DNA of 49,060 nt, taken from positions 1-49,060 of the forward strand of contig CADBXV010000005.1 of assembly GCA_902798645.1 (NCBI GenBank). Direction: 5' to 3'. The position numbers were made by a program, and so were the translations under genes. Positions 24,225 to 31,428 of this stretch are shown here, in pieces (the first letter of the stretch is position 1; every line of letters begins with the position of its first letter). Source of the DNA: an uncultured bacterium. Lineage in GTDB: Bacteria > Cyanobacteriota > Vampirovibrionia > Gastranaerophilales > Gastranaerophilaceae. Below the pieces are notes generated by a model. It was not told the origin of the DNA and made no database searches. It saw nothing but the letters and a program-made list of their open reading frames with translations.

Positions 24225-24632
24225 TTATTTTTTAGAAATAGGAGAATCGGCTAATCTTTTTATAAATTGTAAATATTCTTCAACGTTATCTTCGAAAGAA
24301 TAACAATATCTGCTTGAACCATTGCTTCTCGGTCTATCATATTCAAAAGTTAAATCGGTATTAGTTATTTTTATACCATTAACTTTTGATGTAGCTGTCA
24401 TAGTTTGTTTAGTGAGCCATTCTTTTCCTGTATTATTTCTACCGAGTTTGATAGTTATAGTATCTCTCGGTGTTCCAATACCCCATGCTTTTCTTGCCCA
24501 TTCTTCTTCTTTTTCTTTTAGCCATTGTCCTTCAAACCAATCCATAGCCGGTTTATATGCTTTTGTTCTTTGTATTTTAAATTTTGCATTAAATGTTTGA
24601 GAATTGATATTGTTTGATGGTGTAATATTCAT
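24225..24632 (-). CDS. Small orphan protein with N-terminal A-K-F-K motif
   Basis: This 135-residue protein has no recognised family. Its first 20 residues are Asn/Ser/Thr-rich and end in F-N-A-K-F18-K-I, a weaker form of the tag found in its two upstream neighbours. The rest is charged, with Trp-rich helices (MDWFEGQWLKEKEEEWARKAW) and beta strands (TITIKLGR, ITNTDLTFEYDRP). No signal peptide or membrane segment is seen. AGGAG precedes the ATG, 20 nt after the stop of the previous gene, so it ends a three-gene unit. Confidence 0.65.
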   Translation of the reverse strand: MNITPSNNINSQTFNAKFKIQRTKAYKPAMDWFEGQWLKEKEEEWARKAWGIGTPRDTITIKLGRNNTGKEWLTKQTMTATSKVNGIKITNTDLTFEYDRPRSNGSSRYCYSFEDNVEEYLQFIKRLADSPISKK

Positions 24633-24652
24633 TTTTGCTCCTTTTTATATTT

Positions 24653-25246
24653 TTAATTAACTTTTTTTAGTTTAACAAAATCAGGAACTTGGTTTTTAGC
24701 ATTCATCATTTTTAAATACTGTTCTTTTAAAGCCTCTTTTTCCTCCGGTGTTGAGTCTTTTGCCTTTTCTGCCAATTGAGTATAAAGTTCTCTTTCAGCA
24801 TCATTAGATTTTGTATAAACGTCCATTTCCTGTGATTTGGTAAATGCATTAACTTTGCTTTCATAAGCAATTTTTGGTGCTTTAAATGCTGTATAAAGCA
24901 GAGCAAATCCTGTGAATGCCGCTGCCATCAGAGAAACAAAAGCACCGAATTTAAATAACATTTTTTTATTTTCGCTTGCTTCTTTTTTATTTTTATCAAC
25001 AAGTTCTCCTGCTTTTTTTGCAATTCTTTCAAATTCAAAATCACCATCCCAAGCTAATTCCCAAAAACATCTTGCGGCAAGGGCAAGTCCTCCCAAGAAA
25101 GTAGCTTTTACCAAATTTGCAGCCTCGCCTTTTCGTGATATCGGGTTAGTATCTGCCGGATTAACTTGGGAATCTTCTGTTTTTTTTGCTCTAAACTTCG
25201 GACTGTATTGATAATTATTGATTGTATTTATAGTGAGAGAACTCAT
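24653..25246 (-). CDS. F-R-A-tagged membrane protein, paralog of the upstream gene
   Basis: This 197-residue protein begins with an Asn/Tyr-rich leader ending in S-P-K-F18-R-A-K. Two hydrophobic segments follow (about 45-58, LVKATFLGGLALAARCF, and about 100-120, FGAFVSLMAAAFTGFALLYTAF). Then comes the block SKVNAFTKSQEMDVYTKS, which aligns with AKVNAYARDKEMDVFSRQ in the neighbouring protein, so the two arose by tandem duplication. A long charged helix ends the protein. Its ATG directly abuts the upstream stop (TAG-ATG), giving tight translational coupling. Function is unknown; the pairing suggests the two work together at a membrane. Confidence 0.7.
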   Translation of the reverse strand: MSSLTINTINNYQYSPKFRAKKTEDSQVNPADTNPISRKGEAANLVKATFLGGLALAARCFWELAWDGDFEFERIAKKAGELVDKNKKEASENKKMLFKFGAFVSLMAAAFTGFALLYTAFKAPKIAYESKVNAFTKSQEMDVYTKSNDAERELYTQLAEKAKDSTPEEKEALKEQYLKMMNAKNQVPDFVKLKKVN

Positions 25247-25705
25247 CTATACGTCCTTTACCATTACTCCACTACCATTGTCAGCCATTTTTACCGTAGC
25301 ATAATGGTTAATCTTTTTGTCTAACGATACATCTTCATCTTTTATTTCATCATTTATATCTTCATAGATATTATTTTGTGCTGTTTTTTGTCTTGAGAAA
25401 ACATCCATTTCTTTATCTCTTGCATAAGCATTAACTTTTGCATTATAAAGTTTAGGCGGCAGAGTTAAACCTAATGTTGCAAGTGCTGCTGCAATACCAA
25501 TACCGATAGGCCATTTGTATCCTTTTGCTCCAAACACTGATGCTGCTCCGCCTGCTACAGCTCCTGCAAAAGCGCTTATTCCTGCGGAACTCAATACTGC
25601 CAAATTTCTTTCTGTAGACCTGTTAATAGGATTTTCATATTGTTGAGCTGAGTTTGCTCTAAAATTAACTCTTGGACTACACATACTTACACCGTTTAAA
25701 GACAT
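25247..25705 (-). CDS. F-R-A-N-tagged membrane protein, first gene of the tagged trio
   Basis: This 152-residue protein begins with a short leader ending in R-V-N-F15-R-A-N. It has two glycine/alanine-rich hydrophobic segments (about 37-60, GISAFAGAVAGGAASVFGA, and 68-84, GIGIAAALATLGLTLPP). The K-V-N-A-Y-x5-E-M-D-V-F block and charged tail are shared with the next gene. No family is recognised. GGAGG precedes the ATG. A TATAAT box lies about 30 bp upstream, behind an array of GTTA-type repeats. Confidence 0.7.
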   Translation of the reverse strand: MSLNGVSMCSPRVNFRANSAQQYENPINRSTERNLAVLSSAGISAFAGAVAGGAASVFGAKGYKWPIGIGIAAALATLGLTLPPKLYNAKVNAYARDKEMDVFSRQKTAQNNIYEDINDEIKDEDVSLDKKINHYATVKMADNGSGVMVKDV

Positions 25706-25734
25706 AGAACCTCCATAAATTTTTCTACACTTAT

Positions 25735-25793
25735 ATTATATAAAAAACTTATAAAGGTTATAAATTGTTATAGTGTTAAGAAATTGTTACAAA
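25735..25793 (-). promoter_or_regulatory. Promoter and GTTA-repeat array of the tagged trio
   Basis: On the minus strand TATAAT (25740-25735) has a weak TTATAA 17 nt upstream. On the plus strand, GTTATAAA (25757), GTTATAGT (25767), GTTAAGAA (25775) and GTTACAAA (25786) lie over and upstream of the -35 position. The first pair has the 10-bp HLR1 period and the last half-site is a full match, but the array as a whole is imperfect. Confidence 0.4.
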
Positions 25794-25809
25794 TCAGAGG
25801 CGCTAAAAA

Positions 25810-26709
25810 TTATCGTTTTACTCTGTTATCAACAACTTCTTCAAATTGTCTGAAAATATCGTTTCCTACAATTTGTTCCAGCTGTGAGCGTTTTTCAAAG
25901 AAGTTGCCTCTTGCTTTAACTTGTTCGTCAATAGCTTCTCTATAATAAGTGTCAGCGATTAGTATTACTTCTTTTTTTTGTGATTGAGCTTTTCTGTAAT
26001 TTATTTCTCTGTCTTTAACCATTTTTGATGTCATATCGTACATTAAACGTGCAGTCATGTAGTCATAATACGCATTTACAACTTTTTGCTGAAGCTCATC
26101 TACTTTTCTTACTAATATAATCATATCGGCATCTGTTACTTGTGTGTATTTGTAATTAAGTGCTTTATTATCTTGCGACATTATCCCCAATGTATTTCCG
26201 CCAATAAGTGCTGCACTTGCCAATATAGGATTACCATTCCCTGCGCCTAAAAAAGTTGACATACCGGCAATTGTTGAGAGAACTTTTTTAATTGCGCTGT
26301 CATCAGGTTTGTCCTTATCCGGGTTTGAAAGTTTATATATAGCAAATTTTATTGTATCACTTTTCATTGCTGCTCCTTGCCAAAGAAGTGACAAGTCTTC
26401 CAGCATGTCATTATAGTCCATATCTATGGATTTAGAGATTTCCATAGCCATACTTTTGATACTCAAATCTGCATAAGTTAAAGATTCCTGCTTTCTTTCC
26501 TGAACAGTAATCGGTTTGATATTATAATCAGGTGTTGATAAATCAATTTTGTCGCTCTGTTCATATTTTGTTTCCGGCGTATCAGATGTTCCGAATCTGT
26601 AGAATAAATCTTTTGGTGAAGTGATGTCCTTCAAACTTATTGCTTGAGCAGGAATACTGCATATAAATATTAACGATAAGATGGCGGAAAAAATTTTATT
26701 TTTTATCAT
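25810..26709 (-). CDS. Secreted helical protein, second of a tandem paralog pair
   Basis: This 299-residue protein has a Sec signal peptide (MIKNKIFSAILSLIFICSIPAQA). Two blocks align with the upstream gene product: LLWQGAAMKSDTIKFAIYKL with LLWKGTVENNQVIEFALKKL, and VDELQQKVVNAYYDYMTARL with VEDLQDSLISSYYNYKNTLT. The second half is predicted to be long antiparallel helices, superficially like TolC-type outer-membrane proteins, but no such family can be assigned. The ATG at 26709 (AGGAGGG upstream) lies inside the Lys-rich end of the upstream gene, overlapping it by 14 bp. Confidence 0.72.
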   Translation of the reverse strand: MIKNKIFSAILSLIFICSIPAQAISLKDITSPKDLFYRFGTSDTPETKYEQSDKIDLSTPDYNIKPITVQERKQESLTYADLSIKSMAMEISKSIDMDYNDMLEDLSLLWQGAAMKSDTIKFAIYKLSNPDKDKPDDSAIKKVLSTIAGMSTFLGAGNGNPILASAALIGGNTLGIMSQDNKALNYKYTQVTDADMIILVRKVDELQQKVVNAYYDYMTARLMYDMTSKMVKDREINYRKAQSQKKEVILIADTYYREAIDEQVKARGNFFEKRSQLEQIVGNDIFRQFEEVVDNRVKR

Positions 26710-27586
26710 TTTTCCCTCCTTTTTGCTTATCTTTTTTTTCATCTTTTACTGTATCGGTGTTTTCTCCTTTGTACAGCATATTGTCAAAATCGTATTGATA
26801 TAGTTCTAAAGAATCAACAGCATTTTTTCCTGCAAGTCTTTGTAATTGGATATGATATTTTTTAGCGGATTGTTCTAATGAAAATTCTCTTAACTTCATT
26901 GAATCATATCTGGTTGAAGAAATGGAGATTTCTAAAATATCATTACTGTCAAGAGCATTAGAGTAATTTTTGCTGTATAAAAGCATTTTTGCACGAGCAT
27001 CTTTTAACAGAGTTAAAGTATTTTTATAATTGTAATATGAGCTAATTAATGAATCCTGCAAATCTTCAACCATACCTGCAAGCTCTATTAATTCCGTATC
27101 AGTTAATGGTGTTTCTGTAGGCGTAGTTTTTTTGTTTAGAAGTCCGAGGGCAAGTCTTCCGGCAGAAAAAGCGGCAGTTTGTACACCATAGTTTGAGCCG
27201 ACAAGTCCCGGAACAAAAGAAGCTCCTGATATAATTGCCGACAGCGTTTTTGCCATTAATGAGGAATGAATTCTTCTTTGTGACTCAGGTGTAGCAAGCT
27301 TTTTGAGAGCAAATTCTATTACCTGATTATTCTCAACCGTTCCTTTCCATAAAAGCTCCAAGTCTTTTAAATCGTGTTCTTTTTGTTCATCAATAAGCTT
27401 TGAAAGTTCTTCTGAATTATTTATTAAAAGTGAGTTATTAAGCTTTGTTGTGTTGTCTTGCAGTTCTATTTCCGGTTTTTCTATGTCATTTTTATCAAGT
27501 CGTACAATAGTACCGCCCATTGCTCCGTAACAATGAGGTATTATAAGTACAGATAATATTAAACATAATCCTGCTAACTTTTTCAT
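26696..27586 (-). CDS. Secreted helical protein, first of a tandem paralog pair
   Basis: This 296-residue protein has an N-terminal signal peptide (MKKLAGLCLILSVLIIPHCYG). It shares with its downstream neighbour the LLWKG...FALKKL block and the VEDLQDSLISSYYNYK helix. Between them is a glycine/alanine-rich hydrophobic stretch (about 110-150, ISGASFVPGLVGS), also present in the paralog. The C-terminus is Lys/Asp-rich and encodes the ribosome binding site of the next gene. Family unknown. A very good promoter ends 6 nt before the ATG and no Shine-Dalgarno sequence is present, so the transcript should be leaderless. Confidence 0.72.
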   Translation of the reverse strand: MKKLAGLCLILSVLIIPHCYGAMGGTIVRLDKNDIEKPEIELQDNTTKLNNSLLINNSEELSKLIDEQKEHDLKDLELLWKGTVENNQVIEFALKKLATPESQRRIHSSLMAKTLSAIISGASFVPGLVGSNYGVQTAAFSAGRLALGLLNKKTTPTETPLTDTELIELAGMVEDLQDSLISSYYNYKNTLTLLKDARAKMLLYSKNYSNALDSNDILEISISSTRYDSMKLREFSLEQSAKKYHIQLQRLAGKNAVDSLELYQYDFDNMLYKGENTDTVKDEKKDKQKGGKNDKK

Positions 27587-27592
27587 AATATA

Positions 27593-27621
27593 TTTATACC
27601 CTAAATGGGTAAATCTATCAA
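27593..27621 (-). promoter_or_regulatory. Strong promoter giving a leaderless transcript
   Basis: On the minus strand TTGATA (27621-27616), a 17-nt spacer and TATAAA (27598-27593), ending 6 nt before the ATG at 27586. Both boxes match the consensus at 5 of 6 positions. Confidence 0.7.
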
Positions 27622-27623
27622 AT

Positions 27624-28559
27624 TTATTTTAAGTACTTAGTTAATATTAATTTTTTCAAAGCTTTTGCATTGACAGCCATTGGTTCGATTTCTAATATTT
27701 TATCCAAGTTTTTTATTGCATCTTCATATTGACCGAGTTTTTTTTGAATTGCGGCTATTGCATAATACGCATCAATAAAATTTGGATCTAAGGCCGCTGC
27801 CGTAACAAAATCATCCAGTGCTTGTTTTGGATTGTCGTTCATAATTAATTTTGCACGATTAAAATATGCATCCGTCATTTTTTTATTTAAGTCTATCGAT
27901 TTTGTATAATTCTCATAAGCTAAGTTCGTGTTGTTTAAGCTTTGATAAGCAGCTGCTTTATAAAAATATGCTATTTCAGATTTGTCGTTATGTTTTAAAG
28001 ACTCATCAATATTTTTTATTCCTTCAAGAAAGTTGCCTTTATTAATCTCTTGTATTCCAAGACTCAGATAATATTTAGCGACAAATTCTTCATCATCTTT
28101 TATGCAGACTTCTGTTAATAATTTTGCTTTATTATCTATTGCAATATTGAGTTTAGGATTTAGCAGAATAGCTTTGTTATAATCAGCAAGTGCGCCTTCA
28201 TAATCCCCTTTTTTATATTTTGAATACCCTCGATTGTTATAAGCCAGTGAACATTTTGAATCAAGTTCTATGGCTTTGTTATAGTCACTTATAGAGCCTT
28301 CATAATCCCCAAGTTCATTTTTGACAAGTCCTCTGTTTATGTAAGCATCAGAAAAATCCGGATTAGCTTTTATAGCTTTATCATAGTAATCCAGTTTTTC
28401 TTTATGATTATCAGAAACAAGTCCAAGGTAAAAATAATATTCATACTTAGGTAAATGACATTTAACGTCTGTTTCAATAATTTTTTTAGCAGAAATCATA
28501 TCATTTGCATTAAGAGCATTTGATAATCTTCGCATAGCTTTTGACTTGTCGTTTTCCAT
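27624..28559 (-). CDS. Tetratricopeptide repeat protein
   Basis: This 311-residue protein consists almost entirely of TPR units, for example INRGLVKNELGDYEGSISDY and NNRGYSKYKKGDYEGALADY (about 70-135). Later units occur at about 160-300. No signal peptide or catalytic domain is seen, so it is probably a cytoplasmic scaffold. The extended -10 TGA-TATAAT ends 6 nt before the ATG, and no ribosome binding site is present. It lies 62 bp after accC on the same strand but appears to be transcribed separately. Confidence 0.88.
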   Translation of the reverse strand: MENDKSKAMRRLSNALNANDMISAKKIIETDVKCHLPKYEYYFYLGLVSDNHKEKLDYYDKAIKANPDFSDAYINRGLVKNELGDYEGSISDYNKAIELDSKCSLAYNNRGYSKYKKGDYEGALADYNKAILLNPKLNIAIDNKAKLLTEVCIKDDEEFVAKYYLSLGIQEINKGNFLEGIKNIDESLKHNDKSEIAYFYKAAAYQSLNNTNLAYENYTKSIDLNKKMTDAYFNRAKLIMNDNPKQALDDFVTAAALDPNFIDAYYAIAAIQKKLGQYEDAIKNLDKILEIEPMAVNAKALKKLILTKYLK

Positions 28560-28565
28560 AAAAAT

Positions 28566-28574
28566 ATTATATCA
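28566..28574 (-). promoter_or_regulatory. Extended -10 promoter of the TPR gene, leaderless
   Basis: On the minus strand TGA-TATAAT (28574-28566), a perfect extended -10, ends 6 nt before the ATG at 28559. The -35 region is poor. Confidence 0.6.
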
Positions 28575-28621
28575 CGAAGTGCATAAGTTAACATTACCAA
28601 ACATATTAACGGAAAATTTAA

Positions 28622-29977
28622 CTATTTTTCTTGTTCTTTTCTCTTATAAAAATCTTCAATAAATCCTGTATTAAATTTTCCGCTCTTAAATACTTCGTCT
28701 TCTATTAATTCTTGGTGGAACGGAATTGTAGTTTTAACTCCTGTTACAACGTATTCTTTAAGCGCTTGATACATTCTTCTTCTGGCTTGTTTTCTGTTTT
28801 CGCCCCAGCAAATAAGCTTACCAATCATTGAATCATAATAAGGCGGAATAGAATATCCGGGATATACATGAGAATCAACTCTTATGCCAAATCCTCCCGG
28901 CGCAAAATATCCGTCAATTTTACCCGGACAAGGCATAAAGTCGTGTTCAGGATCTTCAGCATTGATACGACATTCTATAGCGTGTCCTCTAAGTTTAACA
29001 TCATCTTGTGTGTAGCCCAGTTTTTCACCTGATGCAACAAGGATTTGTTCACGAACAATATCAATTTGAGAAATCATTTCTGTAACACAATGCTCAACTT
29101 GTACACGTGTGTTCATTTCCATAAAGTACCATTTACCGTCGTGGTCAAGAAGGAATTCACAAGTTCCTGCGCCTTCATAATTAATTGCTTTAGCGGCACG
29201 AACAGCTGCCGCACCCATTTCTTTACGGGTTTCTTCGTCAATTGCAGGCGAAGGAGCTTCTTCCAAAAGTTTTTGGTGACGTCTTTGAATTGAGCAATCT
29301 CTTTCACCTAAGTGAATAACATTGCCGAATGAATCGCCAAGAATTTGTACTTCAATATGTCTTGGGTTTTCAAGGAATTTTTCCGCATAAACATCAGGAT
29401 TGCCAAAGAAATTTTCTGCCTCTTGTCTGCATAGGTTAAAGTTCGTTTCCATCTCGTCATCGGATCTTACAACTCTCATTCCTTTTCCGCCGCCTCCGGC
29501 AGTTGCTTTAAGAATGATAGGATATCCTACTTTGTGAGCAAATTCAATAACTTCTTTTGGCGTTTTAACAATTCCTGTACCGGGTGTAACAGGTACATTA
29601 TTTTCAATCATTGTTTTACGAGCAGTTGCTTTATCACCCATCTTACGCATAGCTTGCGCAGTCGGTCCGATAAATTTAATATTATACATATCGCAAATTT
29701 CAGCAAATTCGGCTCTTTCTGAAAGAAATCCGTATCCGGGGTGTATTGCATCACAACCTGTCATAAGAGCGGTTGATATAATTGTCGGAATGTTCAAGTA
29801 ACTTTGATTACTTGGTGCAGGTCCGATACAAAATGCATCGGTTGCCAATCTTACGTGCAAAGATTCCGCATCAGCTTGTGAATATATTGCAACAGTCGGA
29901 ATCCCAAGCTCTCGGCATGCTCTTATTACCCTTACTGCTATTTCTCCTCGGTTTGCTATTAATACTCGTTTAAACAT
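28622..29977 (-). CDS. accC: Acetyl-CoA carboxylase biotin carboxylase subunit
   Basis: This 451-residue protein is AccC, which carboxylates the biotin on AccB with ATP and bicarbonate, the first half-reaction of malonyl-CoA synthesis. Signatures are FKRVLIANRGEIAVRVIRAC at the N-terminus, DAIHPGYGFLSE, the glycine loop ATAGGGGKGMR, and MEMNTRVQVEH. I start it at the ATG at 29977, where homology begins. No strong ribosome binding site is seen. It lies downstream of accB with a 77-bp gap containing an 8-bp tandem repeat. Confidence 0.97.
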   Translation of the reverse strand: MFKRVLIANRGEIAVRVIRACRELGIPTVAIYSQADAESLHVRLATDAFCIGPAPSNQSYLNIPTIISTALMTGCDAIHPGYGFLSERAEFAEICDMYNIKFIGPTAQAMRKMGDKATARKTMIENNVPVTPGTGIVKTPKEVIEFAHKVGYPIILKATAGGGGKGMRVVRSDDEMETNFNLCRQEAENFFGNPDVYAEKFLENPRHIEVQILGDSFGNVIHLGERDCSIQRRHQKLLEEAPSPAIDEETRKEMGAAAVRAAKAINYEGAGTCEFLLDHDGKWYFMEMNTRVQVEHCVTEMISQIDIVREQILVASGEKLGYTQDDVKLRGHAIECRINAEDPEHDFMPCPGKIDGYFAPGGFGIRVDSHVYPGYSIPPYYDSMIGKLICWGENRKQARRRMYQALKEYVVTGVKTTIPFHQELIEDEVFKSGKFNTGFIEDFYKRKEQEK

Positions 29978-30020
29978 AAAATACCATACACATGGCATTA
30001 TGACACAGCACTTCTATCCT

Positions 30021-30052
30021 AGTGCTTTAGTGCCCTAGTGCCTCAATGCCCT
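30021..30052. repeat. Four tandem 8-bp AGTGCCYT units between accB and accC
   Basis: Units AGTGCTTT, AGTGCCCT, AGTGCCTC and AATGCCCT are directly joined. A second array of the same 8-mer lies on the other side of accB at 30567-30598. Confidence 0.65.
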
Positions 30053-30054
30053 TT

Positions 30055-30510
30055 CTATTCCACATACATTAGAACTTGTCCGAATTCAACAGGATCTCCG
30101 TTCTTAACGCATATTTTAATAACTTTTCCTGCTTGTTCAGACTTAATTTCGTTCATTAATTTCATTGCTTCAATAATACAAACAACGTCACCTACAGCGA
30201 CTTCTGATCCGACTTCCACAAAAGAAGCTGCATCAGGAGATGGTGCAGAGTAGAAAGTTCCTACCATCGGTGATGTTATGGCTTTACCCTGAACTTCCGG
30301 TTCGGCAGTTTTTTCAACAGCTTTAGACGGAGCAGAAGCAACAGGAGCTTGTGCCGGAGCGGCTACAGGAGCGGAAGCTCCTACAACTACTTCAGGTAAA
30401 TCCTTTCTGATTGTAATAGCTTGTTCACTGTCTTCCATTGATATTTCAGTTAAGCCGTTGTCTGATATAATCTTGGCTAATTTTTCAATATATTCGGGTT
30501 TAAAATCCAT
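30055..30510 (-). CDS. accB: Biotin carboxyl carrier protein of acetyl-CoA carboxylase
   Basis: This 151-residue protein is AccB. The C-terminal biotinyl domain carries the modified Lys117 in CIIEAMKLMNEI. Before it comes a Pro/Ala-rich linker (about 44-62), and the N-terminal helix region (LAKIISDNGLTEISMED) is typical. The start at 30510 has GGAGAA 5 nt upstream; that site can pair with TTCTCC just before it. It follows efp and precedes accC, as in cyanobacteria and several Firmicutes. Confidence 0.96.
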   Translation of the reverse strand: MDFKPEYIEKLAKIISDNGLTEISMEDSEQAITIRKDLPEVVVGASAPVAAPAQAPVASAPSKAVEKTAEPEVQGKAITSPMVGTFYSAPSPDAASFVEVGSEVAVGDVVCIIEAMKLMNEIKSEQAGKVIKICVKNGDPVEFGQVLMYVE

Positions 30511-30515
30511 TTTTG

Positions 30516-30532
30516 TTCTCCTTTTCGGAGAA
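30516..30532 (-). promoter_or_regulatory. Hairpin masking the accB ribosome binding site
   Basis: On the minus strand TTCTCC-GAAAA-GGAGAA forms a 6-bp stem whose 3' arm is the accB Shine-Dalgarno sequence. It could lower or regulate accB translation; the stem is short, so this is only a suggestion. Confidence 0.35.
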
Positions 30533-30566
30533 GTGAATCTGTGACTTTTCAAGTTTTAAAACTCTT

Positions 30567-30598
30567 AATGCCTTAGTGCCTTAGCGCCCTAGTGCCTT
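30567..30598. repeat. Four tandem 8-bp AGTGCCYT units between efp and accB
   Basis: Units AATGCCTT, AGTGCCTT, AGCGCCCT and AGTGCCTT are directly joined. It is the partner of the array at 30021-30052, in the same orientation. Confidence 0.65.
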
Positions 30599-30622
30599 TT
30601 AATTCACCAATCACTTACTTCC

Positions 30623-31180
30623 TTAACATCTGTCTAAGTATTCATTTGTTCTGGTATCAACTCTGATTATATCTCCGTTTGATACAAAGAACGGTACGTT
30701 TACAACTGCGCCTGTTTCAAGAGTAGCAGGTTTTGTTCCGCCTTGAGCGGTATTACCCTTTTCTGCAGGTGGTGTATCAACAACTTCAAGTTCAACGTGT
30801 GCAGGAATATCAACACCGATAATTCTTGCATCGTGCTTAAGAATTTGAACTATCATATTTTCTTTAAGATATTTTTTACCGTCGCCGATTTGATCTTCCG
30901 TTACTTGGATTTGTTCGTAAGTTTCATTATCCATCATAACGTAGTCTGCGCCTTCTTTATATAAATATTGCATTTCTCTGCGGTCTAACATGGCTTTTGC
31001 AACTTTTTCACCGGCTCTGAAAGTTCTTTCTACAACATTACCTGATTCTGCATTTTTAAGTTTTGTTCTTACAAAAGCTGCACCTTTACCGGGTTTTACG
31101 TGTAGAAATTCAACAACTGTCCAAAGACCGTTATCAAGTTCTAGTGTTAAGCCGTTTTTTAAATCGTTTACTGAAATCAT
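30623..31180 (-). CDS. efp: Translation elongation factor P
   Basis: This 185-residue protein is EF-P, which relieves ribosome stalling at polyproline sequences. The first residues (MISVNDLKNGLTLELDNGLW) and the loop VKPGKGAAFVRTKLKN, with Lys32 at the position modified in other bacteria, are clear. The C-terminal domains end in FFVSNGDIIRVDTRTNEYL. The ATG at 31180 has AAGGAG upstream; the longer reading frame to 31240 lacks conserved sequence. It heads the unit with accB and accC. No EF-P-modifying enzyme is in the window. Confidence 0.97.
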   Translation of the reverse strand: MISVNDLKNGLTLELDNGLWTVVEFLHVKPGKGAAFVRTKLKNAESGNVVERTFRAGEKVAKAMLDRREMQYLYKEGADYVMMDNETYEQIQVTEDQIGDGKKYLKENMIVQILKHDARIIGVDIPAHVELEVVDTPPAEKGNTAQGGTKPATLETGAVVNVPFFVSNGDIIRVDTRTNEYLDRC

Positions 31181-31321
31181 TAGTAACTCCTTGATTAAAT
31201 ATAATACTTCTACTATTTTACACGATACTAACATAAACAAACGCTGAACGCAATATTTATCATTTATTTTAGACTATTTAATCCCGACTCAATCCCTTAT
31301 ATGGTAAGGAATTATTTTAAG

Positions 31322-31339
31322 TTTGTAAAGTTTTGTAAA
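31322..31339 (-). promoter_or_regulatory. Perfect HLR1-like direct repeat upstream of a tagged gene
   Basis: TTTGTAAA-GT-TTTGTAAA is, on the opposite strand, an exact match to the cyanobacterial RpaB site KTTACAWW-NN-KTTACAWW. It also fits the CpxR pattern GTAAA-N5-GTAAA. It lies 89 bp before the ATG at 31429, in a 248-bp gap where nothing else is recognisable. Confidence 0.5.
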
Positions 31340-31428
31340 GTAATAAAGAAGAAAAAGTCAATTTCTCAGAAGAAAAATACTTCATGTATATAAGGGAAAT
31401 TAATAAGGTTTTGAAAGGCAGGTATACA

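Noticed and set aside
30021-30598. Short tandem repeats considered as a CRISPR array
   Set aside because: The units are 8 bp and directly joined, with no spacers and no cas genes; the 11-bp array at 47684 fails for the same reason.
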